Shown piece by piece: positions 12,166-22,883 of a stretch of 64,000 bases of DNA. Every line of letters starts with the position of its first letter. The first letter of the stretch is position 1. The notes beneath the pieces were generated by a model. The model saw nothing but the letters and a program-made list of their open reading frames with translations, searched no databases and was not told the origin of the DNA. Origin of the DNA: Rhizopus arrhizus. Its lineage: Eukaryota > Mucoromycota > Mucoromycetes > Mucorales > Rhizopodaceae. The translations under genes were made by a program, and so were the position numbers. The stretch spans positions 620,001-684,000 of the forward strand of contig JAKZZE010000021.1 in NCBI GenBank assembly GCA_024220505.1, read 5' to 3'.

Positions 12166-13932
12166 CATGGTTGTAATATAGTTTATTGATAGTATGAGCA
12201 TGTTGAATAAGGAATGAAGATTACTTACCGGATCATCATTAGTCATGAAAACATTTATCCTGACTGAGATATTATTGTTAGCAATGATATCCAATCACGG
12301 AACTAAAAGTCTTTATATTCATCCGTACCGTCTCCTTAAATAGTTATATCTGAAACCATCCCAATAGCATAATTGACAATACAGGCTAGGAACAGGCTAA
12401 ACTAATAATTAGAAATCGTAATCATCTATTCTGGCAAGTTGATTATAAATCTGTCCTAATTCTTTATCCGTATCATGTCTATAAATACTCTCACTTTTTA
12501 CATGTAGAATTATTTTTGATCATACAATAGTTATCTTAACTTAATAAAGAGATACCAAGTTCTAACAGTATTTCTTTATCTTTGATTGCTATATTATATT
12601 TACTTAAAACTCCCCTTTCCTAAACACTTACGAACGTCCTGTAACTCGATCTCAATCAGCTCCTAAAGAACCCATCTATGTACCATCTGTTAGCATACAA
12701 GTCGGTCAAACTGACACCATGCTTACTGACTCTCCTATGGACTCTTCCTCATCCGCCATTCAAGCGGATGCAGGACCTACTACTCCCATGCTACAATAAT
12801 ATGAGTAATAAGTCTCAACGCTTATTACTGCATATTGCTTCATTGAACTGCCACAGTTTAGTGAAGTCCAATAATCCAAAAAAACAATCACAATTTATAC
12901 GATACTTACGCTCCTTAAAATTTGACATTATGACATTCCAAGAAACACAAGTTTCAGATAATACACTTTCTATAATCGATACTCAATTTCAAGCCCGCTG
13001 TTCTATGTGGACTCGTCATTGTGGTATTGTCTCTTTCAATCCCTCCTTTATATTCTCTGATAACTTGGTCCCTGAAAACGATCGAATTATCCTGACAAAA
13101 GTCAAGCATCCTTGCAATGCATTTGAACCTTTCTGGTTGCTTGTACTCTATGCCCCCGCCACTTCAGGTCAACAACGCCAACAGTTCTTTGATAATGTCC
13201 TTGAATTATTACACAATCAAGATCTAGACATCAACCTCGATCGTCTCTTCATTACTGGAGACTTCAACTACTCTTATTTACGTCCTCATTTATCATCACA
13301 GACCTCACTTCAATGGGTTTCTTTCTTGAATGATCATTTTTATAACGCCTTAATGAACGATGATCTTCATGAGATCCCTACTTTTAGGAGGAATGAAATT
13401 ACTTACTCTACCATTGACTATATCTTTGTCAATCAGGCATTTCGTACTCAAGTTATCGAAAGCAATTTACATAAGCTGGATGTATCCTGGACTGACCACT
13501 CATTGCTCTCGGTTACCTGCTGCCTTGGTCCCTCACCCTCGGGTCCTGGTTTATGGCGGGGAAACCCACTTCTGGCTCGCAAGCCTGCTTATCAACGATA
13601 TCTTCAGCAACATCTGGATGATATCCTGTTGAAAATACCTTCCGGATGGAATGCTCAAAAGAAATGGGACTTTGTCAAGCAACAAGTTAAGAAAGTGACA
13701 CGTACTTTTGCGATTGACTATAGCGATTGGCGAAAAAAGATGATTCGACAATTACAGAGCGACAGAAACAGGTTTTTACGTAGCAAACCGCCACTGGATG
13801 CTCGTTTGCAACATCTTACTATTCTGGATCAACAAATACAGTGACCCGCAAAACTGTCCCAATGTTTCGTAATTTTCTCTTCTAGGGCTTGTAGCACCAT
13901 AGTTGGTAAGCTAATGTACACATTATTGTATA

Positions 13933-14392
13933 TGTGGTAAACATAGTTATTTTCTATATGATATCAGTTGTATTAAAATAAATAACGATACACAAAAAGA
14001 TTAAACTATGATTGAACAATTCCACACTTTTCCAAATTTAGAACAATAAGATCAATATCTGTCATCCTAGAGAGTCTAATCAATTGTCAACCCCAAAAGT
14101 AATTAGATCAAAGTTAATTGACTGGTTATTATTTCTATTGTTCAATTTCAGATGCATATATTAGAACATCGACAAGCTTTAGCTTAATCATTGGTTCTTC
14201 AGCACGACATCGTGACCGAGTCTATATCTTTTATATCTACGCTCACAAAGAATATAAATAGATGCCAACTTTTTATCCATAAAGCGAGGCCTTTCGCAAT
14301 ATAAAGAAATCTGCAATAAAGAAGGATTTTAATTTTATATTGCTGCTATTGTTTTTTTGTTTAATTTTTTATTTAATCTTGCGATTAAAACA
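13933..14392 (+). repeat. Solo LTR, family Y, copy 2
   Basis: A 460-bp insert starting TGTGGTAAAC and ending ATTAAAACA, flanked by GTATA (13928-13932, 14393-14397). It is almost base-for-base identical to copy 1 at 967-1426, including TATAAATA and AATAAAG. It lies in the left inverted repeat of Tc1-like element B, 94 bp from its end. Comparison with the right inverted repeat shows the pre-insertion sequence. Confidence 0.92.
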
Positions 14393-14677
14393 GTATATCA
14401 TTCGATAGCCAAAATCTTGTAGTATCAGAAAATGTAAAGCAAAAACGAATTACAACAGCGCAAACGGAGATAGAGGGGATAGAAAACAAGCGGTGCATTG
14501 GGACAGTTTTGCGGCACTTTTGAAAAAAAAACAAAAAACGATGAAATAGCGACCCACAAGTTGTATAGATGCACCAAACTGCTTACAAATGTGCACTGTA
14601 CGTCTCTAAGTCGAACTTTACTCACTGCTGAAGTTTTAAACTCCTACTGATTTATTACTCGCTCATTATATCTCAAC

Positions 14678-15709
14678 ATGAAACAAATCTCTCAAGATAC
14701 CGTTGTTCAAGCAATTTCTTTACTTCAACAAGGTAAGTCGGTTCGGGAAGTGGAAAGGGTTACTGTTTTAAGTAAGAGTACTGTTGGGAGACTCCGAAAA
14801 TCCCATTGCTTTGGACTTGGAAAGCTAAAAGGCGGTCGACCCAAGTTATTATCTGCGGCTGATGAACGCTATTGTGTGCGCCAAGTGACCAAAAACCGCA
14901 TATCCAGTGCAACAAAGGTGGCTAAGGAGCTAGAAAAAGACACTGGAAGAAAAGTAAGTGTCGATACCGTGTGCAGAGCCCTTCGTAAGGCCGGTCTTGG
15001 TGCGATTGAGAAGCCGAAGAAGCCTTTGCTTAGTGCGAAAAACATTCGCAAGAGGCTTTCTTGGGATATGGCTCACAAGGACTAGACAGTAGATGACTGG
15101 AAACGCGTTGTTTAGCCGAACGAGACAAAAATCAATAGATTTAACTCTGATGGACGCACCTGGACTTGGATTCGATCCGGAGAAAGCCTGAAATCCCATC
15201 ACGTCAAGATGACCGTTAAACACGGTGGAGGCAATATCATGCTGTGGAGTGCCATTACCTATGCTGGGGTTGGTTGGATGTGCAAAGTCAATGATAATAT
15301 GGATAAAACACTGTACAAAGAGATTTTGGAGGATGAACTGGAGCGTACAATTGAGTATGGAACCAATAAGCTAGGGCTAGAAAGACATCAGGTGATTTTC
15401 CAACATGACAATGATCCTCAACATACGTCCAAATTAGTCAAAGAATATCTTGAACAGCAATCCTACAACATCCTAGAGTGGCCAGCACAGTCCCCTGACT
15501 TAAACCCAATTGAAAATATGTGGTCATTGTTAAAGAGAAGGTTGAATGATTATGAAACAGCACCAAAAGGCATGAATGAACTATACGAACGCGTAACTAA
15601 AGTTTGGTACGACTTAATGAAGCCGGAAGAGTGCCAAAAGGTCGTAGAAACAATGCCTAAGCATATAAAGCAATGTATCAAGAATAAAGGACGCTGGACT
15701 GACTATTAA
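14678..15709 (+). pseudogene. Tc1-like transposase of element B (two stops, first catalytic Asp lost)
   Basis: The start is ATG 14678 (MKQISQDTVVQAI). It has a paired-like double helix-turn-helix: GKSVREVERVTVLSKSTVGR, then KVSVDTVCRALRKAG. After MAHKD an in-frame TAG (15083-15085) replaces the conserved Trp, and a second TAG follows near 15113. The expected DET motif reads NET, so the first catalytic Asp is changed. The second Asp (FQHDNDPQHTSK) and the Glu (SPDLNPIENMW) are intact. The protein ends GRWTDY at 15709, about 343 residues. G-to-A changes explain all three lesions (TGG to TAG, GAC/GAT to AAC), but three sites are too few to argue for a directed mutation process. Confidence 0.88.
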
Positions 15710-18097
15710 TGTCAAATAAATAAACCATTTTGTTTTTTTTCAAAAGTGCCGCAAAACTGTCCCAATGCACCGCTTGTTTTCTATCCCCTCTATCTCCGTT
15801 TGCGCTGTTGTAATTCGTTTTTGCTTTACATTTTCTGATACTACAAGAGTTTGGCTATCGAATGATATACAATAAGGTGCACATTGGCTTAACAACTATG
15901 GTACTACAAGCCCTAGGAGAGAAAATTACGAAACATTGGGACAGTTTTGCGGGTCACTGTAGCATCGCTGGAACAAGAACTTTCGGAAACCCTTGCCCTA
16001 AAGGCTAACGTCCGTTGGCAGGAAGCAGGTGAGAAATCAGTCAAATACTTGAAGAATCTTTATCGCCAACGTACTGTTGAGCAGCACATCACCACTCTAC
16101 GGCCGAATGATTCTACAGACCCAGTAGAGAGTATTGATCGGATGCTACCCATTGCTCAACATTTTTATCAATCTCTATTTACCACTGATCCGGTCGATGA
16201 CTATCAAGTAGAACACTACCTTGATGACATTCACGATTTGCCTCAATTGACTGACGATCACACAGACCACCTACTGGAGCCGATCACCATTGAGGAAATC
16301 ATTCATGAGACAGCTCGAGTAGAAAATAAAGTCAGCAGCCCTGGGGAAGATGGTCTTCGTTATGCTTTCCTATATCAACTATTCCGATATCCCCCTTTAC
16401 AAGACCTGGTATTGGAAGTTTACAATCAAGCACTCAACTCAAAAAAATTCCCTAAATCCTGGCAAGAATTGAGGGTAAGATTATTAGCAAAAAAAGGTGA
16501 CTTAACCAGTTTGAAAAATTGGCGACCTATTTCTCTGATCAATTGCGATGCCAAAATCTACACACGGATCATCAATTCTAGAATGAGACAAGTTATCTCT
16601 TCCATTATTAATCGTTGTCAAACGGGTTTTATGCCAAACCGTTTTATTGCAGAGAATGGGCTGGTCCTTAATATAGTTATGGAGCATGCTCGACGGTGTA
16701 ATCGAAATGACATTGCGCTTCTCTTGGATCAGGAGAAAGCATATGACCGAGTACATCCTTCTTATTTACGAGCTGTCATGCTGAAATTCGGCTTTCCTTT
16801 GGTCTTGGTAAACTCTATTATTGGGCTCTTCTTTGATAATAGGGTCCGGATCAACATTAATGGGCACTTTACAAATGCAATTCACCAATATCGTGGACTT
16901 CGTCAGGGTGATCCGTTATCACCGCTACTGTTCAACCTTGCCTTAGAACCATTCTTACGGCATATCATTCAAGATAACTCCTTCCTTGGTTTCTCCTTTG
17001 CCCCTCTGTCTCTAAACATATCTCCGCCACCAGCTTTGAAGGTACTGGCATACGCCGATGATGTCTGTGTTTTTCTCTCCTCTCCTGAAGATTTTGTGCG
17101 GGTGCAATACCACCTCCACATATACGGTCAAGTCTCCAATGCTAAAGTTAACTTATCGAAGACTGAGGCGATTTTTTTGAATGGTTGTGCTTCTCCATCC
17201 TGGCAGCAAATGTTATTACAACATCAGGTTGTCAAATTGCATGATCACACTAAACCACAGCCACTTCGTTATCTTGGATTTCCTGTTATTCAATCTATAG
17301 CTCAACGTAGATACGTGGAAGAACATCTATTACAAAGTGTGAAAACTCAATGTGGAATATATTCCCAACGGCAGTTGTCTATTCGAGGACGCGTGATTTT
17401 AGCTAACACACTGATATTGTCTAAATTATGGTACTCCTTACGCGTAGTGTCATTGCCCAAACAATTCTTTAAGCAAATCCGTTCTATGATTTATCAGTTT
17501 ATTATGAAAGGGATTAAACCTGGATTTCAGTACGCTCATCTGTGTCAACCTATCATCAAAGGAGGCCTTGGTTTACTGGATCCTATGATTCAACATCGAT
17601 GTTTACAATTTCGCTGGTTACGACAATTGTTCCAAGATGACGACCCAGTCTCCTGCAGTCAAGTGTATATGAAAGATTTTGTTCAACGGTTTCATTCCAT
17701 GGGAACTACTTCCTTGTTGTCCTTCTTTTTCCCATCATTGCGTACAGCTGCTAACATCCATCTTGGTTCGTTTCTGCCTACCATGTATGAGGCTATGGAC
17801 ACCTTTCTCCAGAAGGGCTCACCTGATGTTTGCTGTAATCCGTCCACTCTGCTGAGTCTACCCTTGTTAGCCTTGTTCTCGGATATCCCCTCAGGTCATT
17901 GGTTACTTAGTCATAACCGCTCAAAATTGCAAGCTAATCAATTCTTTACCTACGACCAATCGCTCCATAGAGTTCGCCCTCTACTACGACCAGACTCTCC
18001 GCCATACCCCAGACTATCTGGTCGTCTGGTGCGGGATTTGCAAAACCGAACTGTCACTCTCAACAACATGACATGGAATTTAATTTTGAACGACTAC

Positions 18098-18757
18098 TGT
18101 TTAGGATAGGGGAGTTTTAGGTAAATATAATATAGCAATCAAAGATAAAGAAATACTGTTAGAACTTGGTATCTCTTTATTAAGTTAAGATAACTATTGT
18201 ATGATCAAAAATAATTCTACATGTAAAAAGTGAGAGTATTTATAGACATGATACGGATAAAGAATTAGGACAGATTTATAATCAACTTGCCAGAATAGAT
18301 GATTACGATTTCTAATTATTAGTTTAGCCTGTTCCTAGCTTGTATTGTCAATTATGCTATTGGGATGGTTTCAGATAACTCTGGATAAAGACTATTTAAG
18401 GAGACGGTACGGATGAATATAATGACCTTTAGTTCCGTGATTGGATATCATTGCTAACAATAATATCTCAGTCAGGATAAATGTTTTCATGACTAATGAT
18501 GATCCGGTAAGTAATCGTCATTCCTTATTCAACATGCTCATACTATCACTAAACTATATTACAACCATGTCATCTTATTTGACTATGTGAAGCTAATATG
18601 AATAAAGCTTAATATAAAAATCTAATCAAAGTATTTTATTGATCTGTGTTGGGAATAATGTTATAAATGATTCCAAGTTATGTCAACATATTATTCAGGA
18701 TCATATCTGATTCCTTTTACTAAAATAAAGTGACTATAATCTTATGTATCCTTAACA
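18098..18757 (-). repeat. Solo LTR, family X, copy 2
   Basis: A 660-bp insert flanked by ACTAC (18093-18097, 18758-18762). Read on the minus strand it starts TGTTAAGGATAC and ends CCTATCCTAAACA. It is the uninterrupted reference for copy 1. It interrupts LINE ORF2 between the codons for Tyr and Pro, causing a premature stop at 18107-18109. Confidence 0.92.
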
Positions 18758-19451
18758 ACTACCCTGATCCGGGCTCCGTTGATGATTTCCCATTTGATTT
18801 GTGGTTGACTCGATCCATAGATTGGATATCTTTTCATCCTCAAGACTACCGGCAGACCCAGTCCGACACACTTCTTACCCACCCACTTTCTACTTTATCT
18901 CCTCTCAAGTGGAAACAATTTTGGTCCTTGAAGATTCTACCTGAAGCTCGAACAATTTGTTTCCGTTTCATATACAACAAACTTCATTGTAACGCATCGG
19001 TATCTCGATTTGATCCTACTGTCACTGCTGCCTGTAGCCTATGTCATGATACACTGGAAGACGTTAACCACTTGTTGATCACTTGTTCATTCAAATGGTC
19101 TGTGTGGCAAGGAGTTCTATCCCGATTTGCGCCTTATCTCGAATTTCGACCCGAAGATATTGAAAGCATTCTAAGAAACTTCAGTCGTTTCGAATTTGTA
19201 GATAATTCCCGATTGTTAAGAATCTGTTCACAAACTCTGCTATACATCTGGCGAGCACACTGGCGGTACATTTTCGATGGAACGCCATTCTTACCACAGC
19301 GAATTGTTTCAACTATTTTTGAAAAGCTTCATTGTTATCGTCTACATTAAAAGCATACCACTCAACAAGACGTGTGACTTATAATTTAATTTTATTAAAT
19401 AACTCAATAAAATGATATTACAAAAAAAAAAAAAAAATAAATGGGTTCTCT

Positions 19452-20222
19452 CTCTCGTCTTGAAATCTAATAAAGAGATTACATTGAGACTCATTCACTA
19501 ATTTTCAAGTACTATTTCCTTTCTTTTTTCTCACTGTATTATCTGCAAATATCTCAAGTTTCAAGGCATTGTTAAAAATCTGCCTCCTTTTTAAGACACT
19601 AACAACAGCTCTCCTTAAGTGATTCCTACATACAAGCAGTGATAACTTCTGGCACATTTATGTTATTATCATTAACTCTTATTTCGATATCGTTCATGAA
19701 GCATAAAAGTTACATATAAATATAAACTAACAAAGTACTTGTCATGTTTTGACATGTCAATAAGATACAGTCTTATCATTCTGGACTAAATCTTTACAAA
19801 TGAGTTTGAATAAGAATAGAACCTGATAATTATCACTGCCCTAAACAGCCAAGTTTCACTTTCATCTCAACAGTTGATTATTAACATCAGTCTATAAAAT
19901 TTTTCTTATACATGTCAAATCATATCGGTCGTAACTATTTTTGTCATCTAATCTCAGGTCTTGCTCAACTAATATAAATAGCCTTGAAATCTTTCTTTAA
20001 TAAAAGTATTCGACTTTAGAACTATTGTTCGGTCTCGTTAATTCTTTATCTTATTTTTGAATACTTAAAACACTTCAGTACTGTTCTAGATCAACTTATT
20101 GCAATTCATGAATACAAAGTACCTTGGCGTTATACTTATCTTATTAATTATCAACTCTTTATAGAGACTTTGTACGTGAGTATTATACTTACCTAAAATA
20201 CAAAGGAATAAAATAAGTTTAT
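19452..20222. other. No gene; LTR-like signals without definable ends
   Basis: The right flank of the LINE, up to the Z2 duplication. AATAAAGAG near 19470 pairs with the TATA box at 6612, and a second pair (ATATAAATAGCC near 19973, TAATAAAAGT near 20000) suggests another LTR. I cannot identify matching TG...CA ends or duplications in either case. Confidence 0.35.
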
Positions 20223-20891
20223 GTCACTATTATGTTCTGGTAAAGTAATTTAAAGGTAGCAATAAAAACCAAAGAATACTTTTTGAGACTGAACTTTATT
20301 TAAGACAATCTTAATTGTTAAAAAGAAATCATTACAAAGTCTACTATTTATATTCTTCTATCAGTTGGCGGGTAAATGAATAGTTATGAGCGTAGATCCA
20401 ATAATTGGCATGTTTGATTGAAGAATGATCACTGAATCGATTATGAAAAATTTTAATTCGTTGTTTTTATAGATCTTATTGCTCTTTAACTAATCTGGGA
20501 GAATTGACCCGTCTTCATTGAGAGGAAAGATATACTTATATGAAATGCCTCCAGTCAGATCAAAGTTGACTAGGTACCTGATCCATTATTATTCATTTAC
20601 AGAAATGATGAATAGTAAAGGTCATGACTTATTTATTATTCATGCTTAATTTATAGGATGAATCTAATAGTGATAGTTTTATATAAAAAGAAGAAGATTA
20701 TATTTTATTTGATAAAGATTTAAACTATTATCTTTTACCAATTTTTTTTTTTTTTTGTAAGGGAGGTCGTTTATGACCACCGGTTTTTATTGGTTTAAAT
20801 CTTTTTTGAAATCGATTTCTGTCCTACAGTGTTTTTGGTTTTTCTATTTCGTTTATAGTCCGGTGGACTGACTTTTACCAATTTTAATATA

Positions 20892-22644
20892 TTGTATTTT
20901 TCAGCAATTAAGAGACAGTCTCAGAGAAAATAAGAGAAAATTATTGGATAAAATAAGAGAAAATTTTAGATCAATTAAGAGAAAACTGACCAATAAATAA
21001 GAGAAAAACTCAGGAAAAATTAAGAGAAAAAAAAAGGGCAATTAGTAGAAAGCTTATTTATGCTTTAATCTCATTATAAGTTTTTCTCCAGTGCTAAGCA
21101 CTTTTCAAAGAATCCGAGGGAATGGTGGATCCAGCCTTGGCAGTCTTTCTTGGTTACCTTGGAGCAGGCATCCATGATTCTGGGTGTGAGTGTCTCACCA
21201 GTTTCAAAAGGCTTTCTTTTGACACCATACTTCACCTTCGACCAGAATAGCTCAATTGGGTTTAGGAATGGTGAGTATGGTGGAAGATATACACACTTAT
21301 AGCCTCTGCTTTCTATCAGATTTCTTACTGTAGCTGGCTTATGTATGGGAGCATTGTCCATTACCAAATAAAAGCCCTTCATGTTGTTTCGGTCAAGAAC
21401 ATCCATCACATTACTCAAGTAATTTAGATAATGCTCAGCCCTTGTTCCAACTTTGGCTGTTGTTGTAACAACTTTACCATCTATTCTTCTCTTCTTAGCT
21501 CCCGAAACCATTATTGGCTTTCTCAAAGAAATGTCAATAATGCCGGCACTTGAGATGGCACCAAGGATGGTTATTGTAGTGCCTTTTGAAGCAGGGACAG
21601 TTGTCTTAGCAGGTGCTCCCTTCTTAGACCAGCCACGAGTGCGTGTCATGTGTAGATTGAATCCTGCTTCATCCAAAAATACGCAGTTGTTCTCAAAGTC
21701 CATTTCTTTATCAGCTAGCCATTGAAGGATGGTCTCCTTTCTCTTCTTCAAAGTTTCTTCTGAATTTCTAGCAACTGAAATCTTCTCCAACTTCTTCATA
21801 GATAGTGCACAGCTGGTCCTAAGATGTCTATATACTGCAGATGGGCTTACAGAGAGACTTGGAAACTCTATGAGCAACAACTCGTGTATTCCAGCTACAG
21901 TTGTAGTTGAATGCTCATCAACAAGGTCGATAATAAACTTTGAGTGCTTCTCAGTAAGCTCAGAGACAGTTCCCATTCTGCGTCCTCTTTTCTTCTGTTG
22001 AGGTACCTCCCCAGTTTTCTGCCACTGCGATTTGAAACGGTAGGCTGATTTTTCATTTATTCCTGTCCTTAAAGCTGCATCCTTTATAGGTACCTGTTCA
22101 ACTAACAGAGCAATAAGCTTGTTAATATCCTGCTGAGTGTATACACGTCTAGCATTGCTAGCATCGTCTTTTTTTTCAGTCAGATCTCTGAGAGGCTTCT
22201 CTTCATTCAAATCACTCTCACTACGCTGCACATCAGCTTCCTTTTCCTCCTCGTCCGAGCTATTACTGGCCTCATCGTCCTCGTGCTCTTTCTTCAGCTC
22301 CATCGTCGCATCTTCATCTAACTCCATGGCTGATGCAGTGATGTTATACTCCCATTTCTTTCTCATCATCGACATTACACTGACAATAATCTCGGGTACA
22401 GCTTCAATATCTTCGTCGTGTAGAGAGATCTCGTTCATATCATAGTCAATATCCATTTTTTGTTAATAATTGTGAGAAAAGTGCTTTCTACTAATTGCCC
22501 TTTTTTTTTCTCTTAATTTTTCCTGAGTTTTTCTCTTATTTATTGGTCAGTTTTCTCTTAATTGATCTAAAATTTTCTCTTATTTTATCCAATAATTTTC
22601 TCTTATTTTCTCTGAGACTGTCTCTTAATTGCTGAAAAATACAA
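20892..22644 (-). mobile_element. IS630/Tc1-type transposon with 162-bp inverted repeats, intact transposase
   Basis: The ends read TTGTATTTTTCAGCAATTAA and the inverse, flanked by TA (20890-20891, 22645-22646). The inverted repeats are about 162 bp (20892-21053 and 22483-22644) and nearly perfect. Each contains about six copies of an AAGAGAAAA-like motif spaced roughly 20-28 bp apart, plausible transposase-binding iterons. It holds one uninterrupted transposase gene. Near-perfect ends plus an open frame make this the most likely currently mobile element in the window. Confidence 0.93.
21074..22456 (-). CDS. IS630/Tc1-type DD34E transposase
   Basis: A 460-residue frame with no stop. The first 110 residues are acidic (MDIDYDMNEISLHDED onward), unusual for a DNA-binding protein and perhaps regulatory. 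Then comes a helix-turn-helix region (DAALRTGINEKSAYRFKSQW) followed by a QQKKRGRRMG basic linker and a second helical segment. The catalytic core shows Asp in FLDEAGFNLHM, Asp in LVMDNAPIHK and Glu in PFLNPIELFW; 34 residues separate the last two. A short insert near VSGAKKRRIDGK may be a nuclear localisation signal. It ends in a KDCQGWIHH motif shared with the relicts at about 25.4 and 35.1 kb. It cuts and pastes its own element at TA sites. Start at 22456 is the first ATG after the inverted repeat. Confidence 0.93.
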   Translation of the reverse strand: MDIDYDMNEISLHDEDIEAVPEIIVSVMSMMRKKWEYNITASAMELDEDATMELKKEHEDDEASNSSDEEEKEADVQRSESDLNEEKPLRDLTEKKDDASNARRVYTQQDINKLIALLVEQVPIKDAALRTGINEKSAYRFKSQWQKTGEVPQQKKRGRRMGTVSELTEKHSKFIIDLVDEHSTTTVAGIHELLLIEFPSLSVSPSAVYRHLRTSCALSMKKLEKISVARNSEETLKKRKETILQWLADKEMDFENNCVFLDEAGFNLHMTRTRGWSKKGAPAKTTVPASKGTTITILGAISSAGIIDISLRKPIMVSGAKKRRIDGKVVTTTAKVGTRAEHYLNYLSNVMDVLDRNNMKGFYLVMDNAPIHKPATVRNLIESRGYKCVYLPPYSPFLNPIELFWSKVKYGVKRKPFETGETLTPRIMDACSKVTKKDCQGWIHHSLGFFEKCLALEKNL

Positions 22645-22883
22645 TACTTTTAGTTGTGATTATTCAATGTCCGTTATGATCAGACGCTGTTCTACAACAG
22701 TCACAACCAAACAGGTTTTGTATCATAAGATTATGAGGCGTCAACTCTATAAACCAATACGGAATGAATCCGATCATGGATATATACTTTATTTCTTTCT
22801 TTTCACTTTTCACTTCTAAACTAAATTTTACTTCCGTTCTATATTCACTTCTAAACTAATAATCACTTCTTAAATAAATTTTC

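Larger units (their letters stand above)
7817..12626 (+). repeat. Solo LTR, family X, copy 1, split by nested insert 8010-12165
   Basis: The LTR begins TGTTAAGGATAC, ends CCTTTCCTAAACA and is flanked by CTTAC (7812-7816, 12627-12631). Its own sequence is 7817-8009 plus 12171-12626, about 649 bp. It contains CTATAAATACTC near 12479 and AATAAAGAG near 12543, as expected for promoter and poly(A) signal. It matches, in reverse, the uninterrupted copy at 18098-18757, which confirms where the nested insert lies. Confidence 0.92.
6647..12799 (+). pseudogene. LINE ORF1: zinc-knuckle RNA-binding protein, split by LTR X1
   Basis: Coding pieces are 6647-7816 and 12632-12799, joined in phase when X1 and one copy of its CTTAC duplication are removed, giving 445 residues. 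The N-terminus is Ser/Thr-rich with a RSWAQVV motif that recurs in the ORF1 remnant at 32058-33330. The middle resembles an RNA-recognition-like domain. Two CCHC knuckles follow: CRYCHEEGHVVVDC and CWNCGIDGHIAASC. The tail is basic (KRARKRPE) then acidic. Family knowledge: such ORF1 proteins coat the LINE RNA and act as chaperones. In the present DNA the frame ends early at 7822 inside X1. The restored stop lies one base before the ORF2 ATG at 12801. Confidence 0.88.
13839..15959 (+). mobile_element. Tc1-like transposon B, nested in LINE ORF2
   Basis: The ends read CAGTGACCCGCAAAACTGTC and its inverse, flanked by TA (13837-13838, 15960-15961). Without the solo LTR at 13933-14392 it is about 1.66 kb with inverted repeats of about 230 bp. 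As in element A, the GGGACA-containing core occurs at both the outer and inner end of each repeat. The ends of A and B differ, so they are related but distinct families. Excision would restore the LINE frame exactly (ATA followed by GCA). Confidence 0.93.
12801..19350 (+). pseudogene. LINE ORF2: AP-type endonuclease, reverse transcriptase, zinc finger (split)
   Basis: Coding pieces are 12801-13838, 15962-18097 and 18763-19350, joining in phase to 1253 residues. I chose ATG 12801 because it follows the restored ORF1 stop by one base and directly precedes the endonuclease start (IASLNCHSLVK); the upstream in-frame ATG at 12678 lies inside ORF1. Endonuclease residues are visible: FQETQ, ITGDFN and WTDHSLLS. 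The reverse transcriptase has YRGLRQGDPLSPLLFN and the catalytic AYADDVCVFLS box. Near the C-terminus is a CSLCH...HLLITC zinc finger typical of LINE reverse transcriptases. It is interrupted by Tc1-like element B after residue 346 and by LTR X2 after residue 1058. No internal stop or frameshift remains otherwise. Confidence 0.93.
6647..19437 (+). mobile_element. LINE (non-LTR retrotransposon), split by three nested insertions
   Basis: The element is bounded by a perfect 14-bp duplication, TAAATGGGTTCTCT (6633-6646 and 19438-19451), and ends in a poly(A) tract (about 19422-19437), the hallmarks of target-primed reverse transcription. Its own DNA is 6647-7816, 12632-13838, 15962-18097 and 18763-19437, about 5.2 kb. 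It encodes a zinc-knuckle ORF1 and an endonuclease plus reverse transcriptase ORF2. The three interruptions are two LTRs with 5-bp duplications (CTTAC, ACTAC) and one Tc1-like element with a TA duplication. Without them both frames are continuous, so the LINE was probably intact when hit. Its first base coincides with the ORF1 ATG: either it has no 5' UTR or it is slightly truncated. Confidence 0.93.
20228..22699 (-). repeat. Solo LTR, family Z, copy 2, split by an IS630/Tc1-type element
   Basis: Own sequence is 20228-20891 plus 22647-22699 (about 717 bp), flanked by GTCAC (20223-20227, 22700-22704). On the minus strand it begins TGTTGTAGAACAGC and ends AGAACATAATA; compared with copy 1 the terminal CA has become TA. 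It is in reverse orientation to Z1. The independent duplications (AAAGT and GTCAC) show the two copies inserted separately. Confidence 0.9.

Noticed and set aside
12678..12800. Upstream ATG 12678 as the start of LINE ORF2
   Set aside because: This region is the 3' end of ORF1 in another frame; the stop-start pair TAA-T-ATG at 12797-12803 gives a natural ORF2 start at 12801.
15083..15115. Repeat-induced or deaminase-type mutation of transposon B
   Set aside because: Three G-to-A-compatible lesions in the transposase are too few to infer a directed process, and neighbouring copies do not show a G-to-A excess that I can see.
18730..18762. ATG at 18730 as a separate gene start
   Set aside because: It lies inside LTR X2; real coding resumes at 18763 as the continuation of LINE ORF2.
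5674..22699. A DIRS-like element with inverted terminal repeats
   Set aside because: Each arm has its own 5-bp duplication (AAAGT, GTCAC), so they are two independent LTR insertions, and no tyrosine recombinase is present between them.
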